A stretch of 64,000 nt of DNA from Closterium sp. NIES-65 (taxonomy: Eukaryota > Streptophyta > Zygnematophyceae > Desmidiales > Closteriaceae). Location: positions 186,001 to 250,000 of the forward strand of contig CANXME010002128.1 in assembly GCA_948144175.1 (NCBI GenBank), given 5' to 3'. Numbering within the stretch: position 1 is the first letter of the stretch; each line of letters begins with the position of its first letter. A program made the translations under genes and the position numbers. Positions 1 to 13,200 of this stretch are shown one piece after another. The notes beneath the pieces are model-generated. The model saw nothing but the letters and a program-made list of their open reading frames with translations, did not search any database and was not told where the DNA came from.

Positions 1-2353
1 ATAGGGGACTCTCAACACACATATTCCAGACCGATACCAGAAATTCACCTCATTTTCCCAAGGTTTGATATGGTTTTAAAGCCTTGTTGTGCAGCAGTCT
101 GTAGAATTCTGTGCAGAATTACCTGGAATCAGGTTGCAATTGAAATCACCCACTTCGCCTTGGTAAAATGAGCTGCGTTTTATCAGGGACTCTTAACAAA
201 CATATGCCAGACTCCCCTCCGAAATTCACCTCAGTTACCCAAGGTTTGATATGGTTTGAAAGCCTTGTTGTGCAGCAGTCTGCAGAATTCTGTGCAGAAT
301 TGCCTGGAATCAGGTTGCAATTGAAATCACCCACTTCGCCTTGGTAAAATGAGCTGAGTTCTATCAGGGACTCTTAACAAACATATGCCAGACTCCCCGC
401 TGAAATTCACTTCATTTACCCAAGTTTTGATATGGTTTGAAAGCCTTGTTGTGCAGAAGTCTGCAGAATTCTGTGCAGATTTGCCTGGAATCAGGTTGCA
501 ATTGAAATCACCCATTTTGCCTTAGGCAAATGAGCTGATTGTTAAAGGGGACTCTCACCACACATATTCCAGACTCCCCGCTGAAATTCACCTCATTTAC
601 CTAAGGTTTGATATGGTTTTCAAGCCTTGTTGTGCAGCAGTCTGCAGAATTCTGTGCACAATTGCCTGGAATCAGTTTGCAAGTCAAATCACCCACTTCT
701 CCTTGGGCAAAAGAGCTGCGTTTTATAGGGGACTCTCAACACACATATTCCAGACCGCCACCTGAAATTCACCTCATTTTCCCAAGGTTTGATATGGTTT
801 TTAAGCCTTGTTGTGCAGCACTCTGCAGAATTCTGTGCAGAATTGCCTTAAATCAGGTTGCAATTAAAATAACCCTCTTCTCCTTGGTCAAATGAGCAGA
901 TCTTTATAGGGGACTCTCACCACACATATTCCAGACCCCCACCTGAACTTCATTGCATTTGCCCAAGGTTTGATATGGTTTTAAAGCCTCATTGTGCAGC
1001 AGTCTGCAGAATTCTGTGCAGAATTGACTGGAATCAGGTTGCAATTGAAATCACCCACTTCGCCTTGGTAAAATGAGCTGGGTTTTATCAGGGACTCTTA
1101 CCACACATATTCCAGACTCCCCGCTGAAATTCACCTCATTTACCTAAGGTTTGATATGGTTTTCAAGCCTTGTTGTGCAGCAGTCTGCAGAATTCTGTGC
1201 AGAATTGCCTGGAATCAGTTTGCAAGTGAAATCACCCACTTCTTCTTGGGCAAAAGAGATGCGTTTTATAGGGGACTCTCAACACACATATTCCAGACCG
1301 CCACCTGAAATTCACCTCATTTTCCCAAGGTTTGATATGGTTTTTAAGCCTTGTTGTGCAGCAGTCTGCAGAATTCTGTGCAGAATTGCCTAGAATCAGG
1401 TTGCAATTGAAATAACCCACTTCTCCTTGGTCAAATGAGCGGATCTTTATAGGGGACTCTCACCACACATATTCCAGACCTCCACGTGAACTTCATTGCA
1501 TTTGCCCAAGGTTTGATATGGTTTGAAAGCCTTGTTGTGCAGCAGTCTGCAGAATTCTGTGCAGAATTGCCTAGAATCAGGTTGGAATTGAAATCACCCA
1601 CTTCGCCTTGGTAAAATGAGCTGAGTTTTATCAGGTACTCTTATAAAACATATGCCAGACTCCCCTCAGAAATTCATCTCAGTTACCCAAGGTTTGATAT
1701 GGTTTTAAAGCCTTGTTGTACAACAGTCTGCAGAATTCTGTGCAGATTTGCCTGGAATCAGGTTGCAGTTAAAATCACCCATTTTTCCTTGGGCAAATAA
1801 GCTGATTGTTAAAGGGGACTCTTACCACACATATTCCAGACTTCCCGCTGAAATTCACCTCATTTACCTAAGGTTTGATATGGTTTTCAAGCCTTGTTGT
1901 GCAGCAGTCTGCAAAATTCTGTGCAGAATTGCCTGGAATCAGTTTGCAAGTGAAATCACCCACTTCTCCTTGGGCAAAAGAGCTGCGTTTTATAGGGGAT
2001 TCTCAACACACATATTCCAGACCGCCACGTGAAATTCACCTCATTTTCGCAAGGTTTGATATGGTTTTTAAGCCTTGTTGTGCAGCAGTCTGCAGAATTT
2101 TGTGCAGAATTGCCTGGAATCAGGTTGCAATTGAAAAATCCCACTTCTCCTTGGTCAAATGAGCGGATCTTTATAGGGGACTCTCACCACACATATTCCA
2201 GACCTCCACGTGAACTTCATTGCATTTGCCCAAGGTTTGATATGGTTTGAAAGCCTTGTTGTGCAGCAGTCTTCAGAATTCTGTGCAGAATTGCCTGGAA
2301 TCAGGTTGGAATTGAAATCACCCACTTCTTCTTGGGCAAAAGAGCTGCGTTTT
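1..2353. repeat. Higher-order repeat copy 1 (13 monomers, 2353 bp)
   Basis: Sequence at position n recurs at n+2353 throughout this stretch, and 2353 equals 13 x 181. Every landmark and every chance open frame in 146-2353 has an identical partner 2353 bp downstream. The 13 monomers differ from each other by point changes and fall into subtypes (for example those ending in TTGGTAAAATGAG versus TTGGGCAAAAGAG). This is the signature of higher-order repeat homogenisation. The starting phase is set by the window edge. Confidence 0.95.
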
Positions 2354-4706
2354 ATAGGGGACTCTCAACACACATATTCCAGACCGATACCAGAAATTCA
2401 CCTCATTTTCCCAAGGTTTGATATGGTTTTAAAGCCTTGTTGTGCAGCAGTCTGTAGAATTCTGTGCAGAATTACCTGGAATCAGGTTGCAATTGAAATC
2501 ACCCACTTCGCCTTGGTAAAATGAGCTGCGTTTTATCAGGGACTCTTAACAAACATATGCCAGACTCCCCTCCGAAATTCACCTCAGTTACCCAAGGTTT
2601 GATATGGTTTGAAAGCCTTGTTGTGCAGCAGTCTGCAGAATTCTGTGCAGAATTGCCTGGAATCAGGTTGCAATTGAAATCACCCACTTCGCCTTGGTAA
2701 AATGAGCTGAGTTCTATCAGGGACTCTTAACAAACATATGCCAGACTCCCCGCTGAAATTCACTTCATTTACCCAAGTTTTGATATGGTTTGAAAGCCTT
2801 GTTGTGCAGAAGTCTGCAGAATTCTGTGCAGATTTGCCTGGAATCAGGTTGCAATTGAAATCACCCATTTTGCCTTAGGCAAATGAGCTGATTGTTAAAG
2901 GGGACTCTCACCACACATATTCCAGACTCCCCGCTGAAATTCACCTCATTTACCTAAGGTTTGATATGGTTTTCAAGCCTTGTTGTGCAGCAGTCTGCAG
3001 AATTCTGTGCACAATTGCCTGGAATCAGTTTGCAAGTCAAATCACCCACTTCTCCTTGGGCAAAAGAGCTGCGTTTTATAGGGGACTCTCAACACACATA
3101 TTCCAGACCGCCACCTGAAATTCACCTCATTTTCCCAAGGTTTGATATGGTTTTTAAGCCTTGTTGTGCAGCACTCTGCAGAATTCTGTGCAGAATTGCC
3201 TTAAATCAGGTTGCAATTAAAATAACCCTCTTCTCCTTGGTCAAATGAGCAGATCTTTATAGGGGACTCTCACCACACATATTCCAGACCCCCACCTGAA
3301 CTTCATTGCATTTGCCCAAGGTTTGATATGGTTTTAAAGCCTCATTGTGCAGCAGTCTGCAGAATTCTGTGCAGAATTGACTGGAATCAGGTTGCAATTG
3401 AAATCACCCACTTCGCCTTGGTAAAATGAGCTGGGTTTTATCAGGGACTCTTACCACACATATTCCAGACTCCCCGCTGAAATTCACCTCATTTACCTAA
3501 GGTTTGATATGGTTTTCAAGCCTTGTTGTGCAGCAGTCTGCAGAATTCTGTGCAGAATTGCCTGGAATCAGTTTGCAAGTGAAATCACCCACTTCTTCTT
3601 GGGCAAAAGAGATGCGTTTTATAGGGGACTCTCAACACACATATTCCAGACCGCCACCTGAAATTCACCTCATTTTCCCAAGGTTTGATATGGTTTTTAA
3701 GCCTTGTTGTGCAGCAGTCTGCAGAATTCTGTGCAGAATTGCCTAGAATCAGGTTGCAATTGAAATAACCCACTTCTCCTTGGTCAAATGAGCGGATCTT
3801 TATAGGGGACTCTCACCACACATATTCCAGACCTCCACGTGAACTTCATTGCATTTGCCCAAGGTTTGATATGGTTTGAAAGCCTTGTTGTGCAGCAGTC
3901 TGCAGAATTCTGTGCAGAATTGCCTAGAATCAGGTTGGAATTGAAATCACCCACTTCGCCTTGGTAAAATGAGCTGAGTTTTATCAGGTACTCTTATAAA
4001 ACATATGCCAGACTCCCCTCAGAAATTCATCTCAGTTACCCAAGGTTTGATATGGTTTTAAAGCCTTGTTGTACAACAGTCTGCAGAATTCTGTGCAGAT
4101 TTGCCTGGAATCAGGTTGCAGTTAAAATCACCCATTTTTCCTTGGGCAAATAAGCTGATTGTTAAAGGGGACTCTTACCACACATATTCCAGACTTCCCG
4201 CTGAAATTCACCTCATTTACCTAAGGTTTGATATGGTTTTCAAGCCTTGTTGTGCAGCAGTCTGCAAAATTCTGTGCAGAATTGCCTGGAATCAGTTTGC
4301 AAGTGAAATCACCCACTTCTCCTTGGGCAAAAGAGCTGCGTTTTATAGGGGATTCTCAACACACATATTCCAGACCGCCACGTGAAATTCACCTCATTTT
4401 CGCAAGGTTTGATATGGTTTTTAAGCCTTGTTGTGCAGCAGTCTGCAGAATTTTGTGCAGAATTGCCTGGAATCAGGTTGCAATTGAAAAATCCCACTTC
4501 TCCTTGGTCAAATGAGCGGATCTTTATAGGGGACTCTCACCACACATATTCCAGACCTCCACGTGAACTTCATTGCATTTGCCCAAGGTTTGATATGGTT
4601 TGAAAGCCTTGTTGTGCAGCAGTCTTCAGAATTCTGTGCAGAATTGCCTGGAATCAGGTTGGAATTGAAATCACCCACTTCTTCTTGGGCAAAAGAGCTG
4701 CGTTTT
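2354..4706. repeat. Higher-order repeat copy 2 (13 monomers, 2353 bp)
   Basis: Second full copy of the 2353-bp unit. It looked identical to copy 1 wherever compared by eye, including monomer-specific variants such as the TACAACAGTCTGC variant near 4073 (partner at 1720). Near-identity over 2.3 kb implies recent unequal exchange or gene conversion. Confidence 0.95.
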
Positions 4707-6156
4707 ATAGGGGACTCTCAACACACATATTCCAGACCGATACCAGAAATTCACCTCATTTTCCCAAGGTTTGATATGGTTTTAAAGCCTTGTTGTGCAG
4801 CAGTCTGTAGAATTCTGTGCAGAATTACCTGGAATCAGGTTGCAATTGAAATCACCCACTTCGCCTTGGTAAAATGAGCTGCGTTTTATCAGGGACTCTT
4901 AACAAACATATGCCAGACTCCCCTCCGAAATTCACCTCAGTTACCCAAGGTTTGATATGGTTTGAAAGCCTTGTTGTGCAGCAGTCTGCAGAATTCTGTG
5001 CAGAATTGCCTGGAATCAGGTTGCAATTGAAATCACCCACTTCGCCTTGGTAAAATGAGCTGAGTTCTATCAGGGACTCTTAACAAACATATGCCAGACT
5101 CCCCGCTGAAATTCACTTCATTTACCCAAGTTTTGATATGGTTTGAAAGCCTTGTTGTGCAGAAGTCTGCAGAATTCTGTGCAGATTTGCCTGGAATCAG
5201 GTTGCAATTGAAATCACCCATTTTGCCTTAGGCAAATGAGCTGATTGTTAAAGGGGACTCTCACCACACATATTCCAGACTCCCCGCTGAAATTCACCTC
5301 ATTTACCTAAGGTTTGATATGGTTTTCAAGCCTTGTTGTGCAGCAGTCTGCAGAATTCTGTGCACAATTGCCTGGAATCAGTTTGCAAGTCAAATCACCC
5401 ACTTCTCCTTGGGCAAAAGAGCTGCGTTTTATAGGGGACTCTCAACACACATATTCCAGACCGCCACCTGAAATTCACCTCATTTTCCCAAGGTTTGATA
5501 TGGTTTTTAAGCCTTGTTGTGCAGCACTCTGCAGAATTCTGTGCAGAATTGCCTTAAATCAGGTTGCAATTAAAATAACCCTCTTCTCCTTGGTCAAATG
5601 AGCAGATCTTTATAGGGGACTCTCACCACACATATTCCAGACCCCCACCTGAACTTCATTGCATTTGCCCAAGGTTTGATATGGTTTTAAAGCCTCATTG
5701 TGCAGCAGTCTGCAGAATTCTGTGCAGAATTGACTGGAATCAGGTTGCAATTGAAATCACCCACTTCGCCTTGGTAAAATGAGCTGGGTTTTATCAGGGA
5801 CTCTTACCACACATATTCCAGACTCCCCGCTGAAATTCACCTCATTTACCTAAGGTTTGATATGGTTTTCAAGCCTTGTTGTGCAGCAGTCTGCAGAATT
5901 CTGTGCAGAATTGCCTGGAATCAGTTTGCAAGTGAAATCACCCACTTCTTCTTGGGCAAAAGAGATGCGTTTTATAGGGGACTCTCAACACACATATTCC
6001 AGACCGCCACCTGAAATTCACCTCATTTTCCCAAGGTTTGATATGGTTTTTAAGCCTTGTTGTGCAGCAGTCTGCAGAATTCTGTGCAGAATTGCCTAGA
6101 ATCAGGTTGCAATTGAAATAACCCACTTCTCCTTGGTCAAATGAGCGGATCTTTAT
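4707..6156. repeat. Higher-order repeat copy 3, partial (about 8 monomers)
   Basis: Third copy of the 2353-bp unit. It matches copies 1 and 2 until about 6156, where TATAGGGGACTC in copies 1 and 2 becomes TATAACGGACTC. From there the order and identity of monomers no longer follow the 13-monomer programme. Confidence 0.9.
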
Positions 6157-7965
6157 AACGGACTCTCACCACACATATTCCAGACCTCCACGTGAACTTC
6201 ATTGCATTTGCCCAAGGTTTGATATGGTTTGAAAGCCTTGTTGTGCAGCAGTCTGCAGAATTCTGTGCAGAATTGCCTGGAATCAGGTTGCAATTGAAAT
6301 CACCCACTTCTCCTTGGGCAAATGAGCGGATCTTTATAGGGGACTCTCACCACACATATTCCAGACCCCCACCTGAACTTCACCTCATTTGCCCAAGGTT
6401 TGATATGGTTTTTAAGCCTTGTTGTGCAGCAATCTGAAGAATTCTGTGCAGAATTGCCTGGAATCAGGTTGCAATTGAAATCACCCACTTCGCCTTGGTA
6501 CAATGAGCTGAGTTTTATCAGGGACTCCTAACAAACATATGCCAGACTCCCCTCCGAAATTCACCTCAGTTACCCAAGGTTTGATATGGTTTTAAAGCCT
6601 TGTTGTATAGCAGTCTGCAGAATTCTGTGCAGAATTGCCTGGAATCAGGTTGCAATTAAAATCACCCATGTCGCCTTGGTAAAATGAGCTGAGTTTTATC
6701 AAGGACTCTTAACAAACATATGCTAGACTCCCCGCTGAAATTCACCTCATTTACCCAAGGTTTGATATGGTTTTAAAGCCTTGTTGTGCAGCAGTCTGCA
6801 GAATTCTGTGCAGAATTGCCTGGAATCAGGTTGCAATTAAAATCACCCATTTTTCCTTGGGAAAATGAGCTGATTGTTAAAGGGGACTCTTACCACACAT
6901 ATTCCAGACTCCCCGCTGAAATTCACCTCATTTACCTAAGGTTTGATATGGTTTTCAAGTCAAGCCTTGTTGTGCAGCAGTCTGCAGAATTCTGTGCAGA
7001 ATTGCCTGGAATCAGTTTGCAAGTGAAATCACCCACTTCTCCTTGGGCAAAAGAGCTGCGTTTTATAGGGGACTCTCAGCACACATATTCCAGACCGCCA
7101 CCTGAAATTCACCTCATTTTCCCAAGGTTTGATATGGTTTTTAAGCCTTGTTGTCAGCAGTCTGCAGAATTCTGTGCAGAATTGCCTGGAATCAGGTTGC
7201 AATTGAAATAACCCACTTCTCCTTGGTCAAATGAGCTGATCTTTATAACGGACTCTCACCACACATATTCCAGACCTCCACGTGAACTTCATTGCATTTG
7301 CCCAAGGTTTGATTTGGTTTTAAAGCCTTGTTGTGCAGCAGTCTGCAGAATTCTGTGCAGAATTGCCTGGAATCAGGTTGCAATCGAAATCACCCTTTTT
7401 TCCTTGGGCAAATGAGCTGGTTTTTTTAGGGGACTCTCACCACACATATTTCAGACCTCCATCGGAAATTCGTTTCATTTTCCCAAGGTTTGATATGGTT
7501 TTTAAGCCTTGTTGTGCAGTAGTCTGCAGAATTATGTGCAGAATCGCCTTGAATTAGTTTGCAATTGAAATCACCCACGTCGCCTTGGGCAAATGAGCTG
7601 AGTTTTATAGGGGACTCTTACCACACATATTCCAGACTCCCCGCTGAAATGCACCGCATTTACCCAAGGTTTGATATGGTTTTTAAGCCTTGTTGTGCAG
7701 CAGTCTGCAGAATTCTGTGCAGAATTGCCTGGAATCAGTTTGCAACAGAAATCACCCACTTATCCTTGGGCAAATGATCTGATTTTCATAGGGGACTCTC
7801 ATCACACATATTCCAGACTCCCTTATGAAATTCACCTTATTTCGTAGAGGTTTAATATGTTTTTCATGCTCTTCTCTGTAGGCAGGAGCAGATCACTTTG
7901 TTGAAATGTACAACATTTGTTTTGTATTTAAATGCCATTGTTATACGTGTGCTAATGAGCCCTTA
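6157..7965. repeat. Monomeric, diverged edge of the satellite
   Basis: About ten further 181-bp monomers lie outside the higher-order pattern. They carry private substitutions and small indels: a duplicated AAGTC near 6957, a missing base in TTGTCAGCAG near 7152, and T-runs near 7399 and 7422. The last one to two units are badly eroded. This is the usual picture at the edge of a homogenised satellite array. Confidence 0.85.
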
Positions 7966-8796
7966 TTGATAGGGCACTCATCTCACACTTATAGAATTAT
8001 CCGTTTTAGAATTGGGTGTGCTAATCATGCGAAGTTCATGCTTGTGTATGTTTTATGGGTTACAAAAACTAGCACTATACGTGCTACGCGAGTACCCCTA
8101 TAGCGGTACTGTGGGATGTACACAGGCATTCGGTTTCTGACACTTGTGGCAGGTCGCAGAGACTGCTCTATTTCCACGTTGCGGAGGGAACCATGCGGAT
8201 GGGATAGTTATACTAGGCAGCCTGTCATGAACCTGTCACAGGACACCTTTCTTTTTTTTTTTAGGGGCTGCCCGTCACCATTTCGTACTAGGTCGAGGCA
8301 AAGCTGAGACCATGCAATGCACCGCAGAACATGCAATATGCTTACATGGCATATAAGGTTGGCAATCAACCAACCAGCAACAGAAGTAGAACATTTAGGA
8401 GAACAATATGGCGACAAATAGGCCAATCACTGCAGAAGGATGCAAAGAGTAGTTCGTAGATGTTCGAAGGGAAATGGTTAGAAGCCTAATATTTTGATGT
8501 AGGGGGCAGAAAAGTCTTACTACGCGTGGCGTTTGTAGCAAAGCCTTTCCCACCTTCTGTGAGGACGAGAGCATAACCAATTCTACCAGCGAAGCAGAAG
8601 TTGTTATCACGGTGGGTGCACCAAAGCTCAAGGTCATTCTCGCCATTCCAATCTGAGTCTTGGTTCCACAACTAGCCTCCTCACAAGCTTCCCTCTTATT
8701 CTAGTGTCGGCCTCAAATCCTGCATGCGGACAGTGTATGGTAGTAACCGTATAGCTACCTGCCATCTTCTGGCTTACTTACGCGATGTCGTCCCAG
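7966..8796. other. Spacer between satellite and first gene
   Basis: This is unique sequence with a poly-T run near 8250-8262. Short open frames exist on both strands, but none has a recognisable domain or convincing splice context. Undetected 5' exons of the gene that starts in my model at 8797 could lie here. Otherwise I see nothing. Confidence 0.5.
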
Positions 8797-9970
8797 TTAA
8801 TCAAAGATGGCTGCGGACTATCTGTACGACTAGGGTGGGAGTCTTATGAAATGTTAATCGCTCGTCAGGAAGAGTGGAACGAGGCGTTGTTACTTTTCGG
8901 CCTTGTGTATGTATCCAAGCGTGGTTTGTAACACACGCCGACTTCATCGGCACGTTAAACCCTTGTATTTTTAGACACGCACCTGCTATCTTCTTACCTC
9001 TGCGACATGTTGGCTTGGATGCAGGGAGGTTGCCAAGGACAAGATCGGGGATCCTCGCGTTCGCAGGGACATAAAGATTCTGGCTCCTACCGAGCATCGG
9101 CGTTTGAGGTCTGCCGTCCCGCGTGTCCCCAGTTGTGGCAGCGAACATCGGTCGCTGTTGGACTACCAGATGGTTTTGATACCCATGATATCAGAGTGAG
9201 TTTCTTGACATGGATCCACAACGTCTGTCGTTGACACCAGCTTATCTTGCTAATCCAAACTTCGATGTACTGCAGAGTCCCTGTTGTTCACTCGACGGCG
9301 ATCAGTCTCATGGTGCTGATGAACCCGCAAGATTTGTTAGCACATCCCCGCGGAGAGTACCGTACGCGTGTGCTACACTTCGACCCTAAATCTCCAATCC
9401 CAACCCATCGCCACAGCGACCATGCCAAGGAGGTGTTCGAGTAAGTGTCACTCCTTAATCGGATATGCGGTTTGTATGGACGCATGTTATTGATTATTTG
9501 CGACCCCCTTGCCCTGCAGCTGGCTTATTCGACAACTAGATGTGGAATACAGCCGAGGTCGCAGGGTCTCTGGCAGCCACGCCGAAGCGGTGCAGAAAGA
9601 TTTGAGGGATCGCCTAGAGGAACTGATTCTGGAGGAAGGCAGGGTAAGGAGCCTCTATTTTTATGATTTAAGCTTTGTATGATATTAAGCTTGTAAAATG
9701 TTACGGGAGTGTCTGACAACCACCTTTTCACGCACATGTTGCAGATCAACAAGGTTCAGGGACAGAGGCAAGTGGGTTCCGGGCTGCACGTTACCCATCT
9801 GTTCAGCAAGTTGCTGGACAAATGGGGGGATGTCATGGCGATTCAAACTGCAGAGCCGATGATTGCCTTAGGGAAGGGGAAAAATAGCGCGAAAGAAATT
9901 CGGAGTATGCTAGAGTCGACCTGCAGGGCCTTCTTCGACCTGCAAGGAGTCCAGCTCAGTCCCGCCCCGG
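8797..9970 (+). other. Ulp1/C48 cysteine-peptidase-like domain lacking the catalytic Cys
   Basis: The spliced product of the first five exons resembles the SUMO-protease (Ulp1/SENP) fold. An N-terminal stretch has EEWNEALLLFGLVYV, where family members have the WLND motif. A core LLDYQMVLIPMI strand is followed by VVHSTAISLMVL, where the family has IPI then HW, and then by LHFDP, where the family has an Asp in DS. Finally QRQVGSGLHVTHLFSKLL aligns with the family's Q-x-N-x-DCG-x-H/F-V block. On this alignment the catalytic His and Asp positions are kept, the Trp after His is lost and DCG has become GSG, so the nucleophile Cys is Ser. That would make it inactive or altered. Family assignment rests on pattern recognition only. 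Confidence 0.45.
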
Positions 9971-10299
9971 ATGCAGTCATGACGACCCATGAGGCTCAAG
10001 TGGTGGAGAGCGCACCGGAACGGTCCGGGAATACCATGGAGCCGGCGGCACAGAACAGATCCGAAGTGATAGAGGGAGAGAGAGACGTACCTGCCGCAAA
10101 TCGGGACGCAAATCCAAGAGTGGGGGAAATTTCATATTCTAGCCGACCTGCACCAGGGGGTGCACTACTGAGTGGCCCGACGTCAAGGTCAGCCCGTGCG
10201 GACGAGCGTGTTAGGTCTGGAGTTAGGCAGCTCAGGTTTGCTGATCGGGTTAGGAGGCCGCCGGAACGCGAAGCACGGACGGAGACCGACTTGGCAAGT

Positions 10300-13200
10300 G
10301 TAGCAGATGAAGGCGAGGAGGGTGTAGAAGATCCACAGCTGCCAAGTCAGGTCGAACAGGCAGAGGAGCAGTGGAGCAAGGCGGCTGATGATAAGCGGAT
10401 GGCCGAAGCAGAAGCCAAGAGGAGACGGGCTGAAGAGAGGCAACGGCGCCGTGATGGCGACACCGATCCTATCATCTCTTTCCCGGGAACAGGAGACATA
10501 CGTGAAGCATGGGAGCGTGGGGCACGAGCCGCTGCAAGGGCACACGTGGCAGTGGCAGGAGAGGAGCTCGCCAGCAATGTGCGGCAGCATATCGAGGAGG
10601 ATAGGGGATACGTGAAAGTTCGCTTGCCCAGCGTAAAGCGGAAGGCGGCTGAAGAGGCCCGGAGAGGGGGCGTCGACGTGCCAGAGAATTCGGGAGAGGC
10701 GAAAAAGAAGGCGCAGAGCAACGCGGGTGCAAAGGCTCATAAGATGGCGGAGGTAGAGGCGCACCAGAAAGCAGAGGATGAGGCCCATCGGTTCGTCGAT
10801 GCAGAGGCGGCACTTACGGCAGAGGACGGGGCGCCAAAGGAAGCAGAGGCTGCGGCGCAGCAGAAGGTGGATGCAGAGGCGGTCAAGAGTGCGGAGGCAG
10901 TCGCGCGTAAAGAAGCGGGTGCAGCAGCAGAGCTGACATCGGAGGCAGTCGAGCTGCAGGTGGTGGAGGCAGTGGCGCAGAAGGAATCAGAGGCAACGGC
11001 GAGCCAGAAGGATGAGGCAGCGACGCAGAAGAATGATGAGGCAGACACACATAAGGAATCAGCGGCAGCAGCGCAACAGAAGGATGAGGGTGCGGCGCCC
11101 AGGATGGTTGAGGCAGAGGCGCAGAAGGAATCAGAGGCAGCGACGCAGCAGAAGGAGGAGGGTGCGGCGCCAAAGATGGTTGAGGCAGAGGCGCACAAGG
11201 AATCAGAGGCAGCGGCGCAGCAGAAGGAGGAGGGTGCGGCGCCGAAGATGGTTGAGGCAGAGGCGCAGAAGGAATCAGAGGCAGCGGTGCAGCAAAAGGA
11301 GGAGGGTGCGGCGCCGAAGATGGTTGAGGCAGAGGCGCACAAGGAATGAGAGGCAGCGGTGCAGCAGAAGGAGGAGGGTGCGGCGCCGAAGATGGTTGAG
11401 GCAGAGGGCGCACAAGGAATCAGAGGCAACGGCGAGCCAGAAGGATAAGGCAGCGGTGCTGCATATGGAGGAGGCAGACGCACATAAGGAAGGAGAGGCG
11501 CGGAATAAGGCAGAAGCAGCGGCGCGGCAGAAGGCGGAGGCAGAGGAGCAGAAACAGGCTGCGGAAGAGGCACTACAACTGGCTCGGGCAGAAGCGCGGA
11601 AGAAGGCTGTTGTAGAGGTGCGGCAGAAGGCGGAGGGTGAGGCACAGAAGATGGCAGAGGCCGAGGAGCAGAAGCAGGCTGAGGTAGACGCACGTAGGAA
11701 GCCAGATGGAGAGGAGGGTTCGGATGGGAATAAAATGATACAGACAGAAGGATGGGAGACGGCGGGTGCTGAGGGGCACATCATCGCAGAGGAAGAGGGG
11801 CAGCATGACGAGGAGGCAGCGTCGCAGGTATTCGCATACCGAGAGACGCAGAGCATGGCAGAGACAGAGCGTCAAAATACTATGGAGGAGGTTCGTGTGG
11901 TCCTGGAGGCTGGAGTGGGGCACTACGAGGGAGATGCGCTGGAAACAGAAGAGGAGCAGAATGAGGAGGATACGGTACATCCGGCAGTCCGGATATTTTT
12001 GGGAGGAAGTCCGACGCAGGGACCAGGAACCGGGGTAGAGGGGCCATGGAGGGTGGCAGACGATGGGGCGCCTAGGGATACAGTGGATCTCAATAGGCAG
12101 AGGCGGCCTACCCTTCACCAGAGAGCAGTGGAGAGGAATCTCGGCCAAGGCGGGGTGGCAGAAGCGTTTTGGCAGGTAGAGTGGGTCGAGGCAGAGACGG
12201 CAATACGGCGGATGCTGCAGCGCACGAGTACAGTCCTGGTCAAACAAGGTGACAGGTTCGTTGAGGCCGAAAGCTGGGACATAAGCCCGGCAGAGGTAAC
12301 GCGTCGTCTGACGTTCTGCAACTTGGCGGCCCGCAACAGCAGCATCAGTTGCGACGTGGCCGATCTGACCGTCCATTACTGCCGCGACGCCCTGGCCAAC
12401 CTGGAAGAAGTCCGCCATGGAAACGAGGAACGGCGGCGCCAAGCTGAAACGGCGGCCAGGTTTCGCGAGCAGGTGGACACGAGACTCTCCAACTTGCGGG
12501 AGAATATCGTAAGGGTGAGTGAGCAGGTTCGCCAGTCGGGAGGGGGGATGGTGGAGGGCACGTTAAAGCGGGTGGAAGAGAGGTTGAGAGAGGTTCTGAG
12601 AGAAGACTCTGAGCGGCGGAACAGGGATAGACTGCAGGATAAGGAGCGGAGGCAGAAGGCCACGAGGAAGGAAACAGACACCGCAGAGAGACGGAAGAAG
12701 GAACAACAGCAGGAGGAAGAGCGTCGGCAGAAGGAGATGAGAGAGGGAATGAAGGAGATGAAGGAGGCGATGATGGAGATGAAGGCAGAAATGAAGGAGA
12801 TGAAGGATGGGATGGTAAACCAGATTGTGGGGAGGTTGAGCGCGGTTTTGCGAGAAGAATCCGAGCGGCAGAAGAAGGCGAGGCAAGAGGACGCGGAGCG
12901 GCGACAACAGCAGGACGCGAAGAGGAAACAAGTGGCGGACGACGAGGAGAGACAGAAGAAGTAACAACTAGACGAGCAATGGCGGGAGGAGGAGGAGGAG
13001 AAGAGGAAGGATGTAGGGGCCACAGAGCAGCGGAGGAAGAAGAAACATCAGGAGGAAGAGCGACGGCAGAAGGAGGTGGAGGCGGGAATGAAGGAAGTGA
13101 TGGAGGCTGTGAAGGAGATGAAGACGGGGATGAATGGGAGGAAGGAGGGGATGCTAAGTGAGGTGGAAAAGCGGCTGTCAGTAGTTCTGAGATTGGACGC

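Larger units (their letters stand above)
1..7965. repeat. 181-bp tandem satellite array (about 44 monomers), possible centromeric satellite
   Basis: Monomers of about 181 bp follow head to tail from the window edge. Each has the same landmarks: a GGGACTCT start, ACATATTCCAGAC, AAGGTTTGATATGGTTT, GCCTTGTTGTGCAGCAGTC, the near-palindrome CTGCAGAATTCTGTGCAG, and an end near AAATGAGCTG. The array is 5'-truncated by the window. Monomers decay after about 7800; the last recognisable one (7785-7965) is strongly diverged. Short open frames of 60-140 codons recur here on both strands, but they repeat with the monomer and are not genes. Monomer length and organisation resemble plant centromeric satellites; a centromeric role is inference. 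Confidence in the repeat itself is very high. Confidence 0.97.

Noticed and set aside
146-7777. Dozens of 60-140-codon open frames on both strands in the first 7.8 kb
   Set aside because: They recur every 181 or 2353 bp with the satellite and reflect absence of stops in the monomer, not selection.
1-7965. CENP-B box in the satellite
   Set aside because: The closest match, TTCGCCTTGGTAAAA, lacks the required CGGG end; no monomer fits the consensus.
8116-8671. Small open frames on both strands in 8.1-8.7 kb
   Set aside because: No domain, no conserved splice context and no link to the exon chain starting at 8797.
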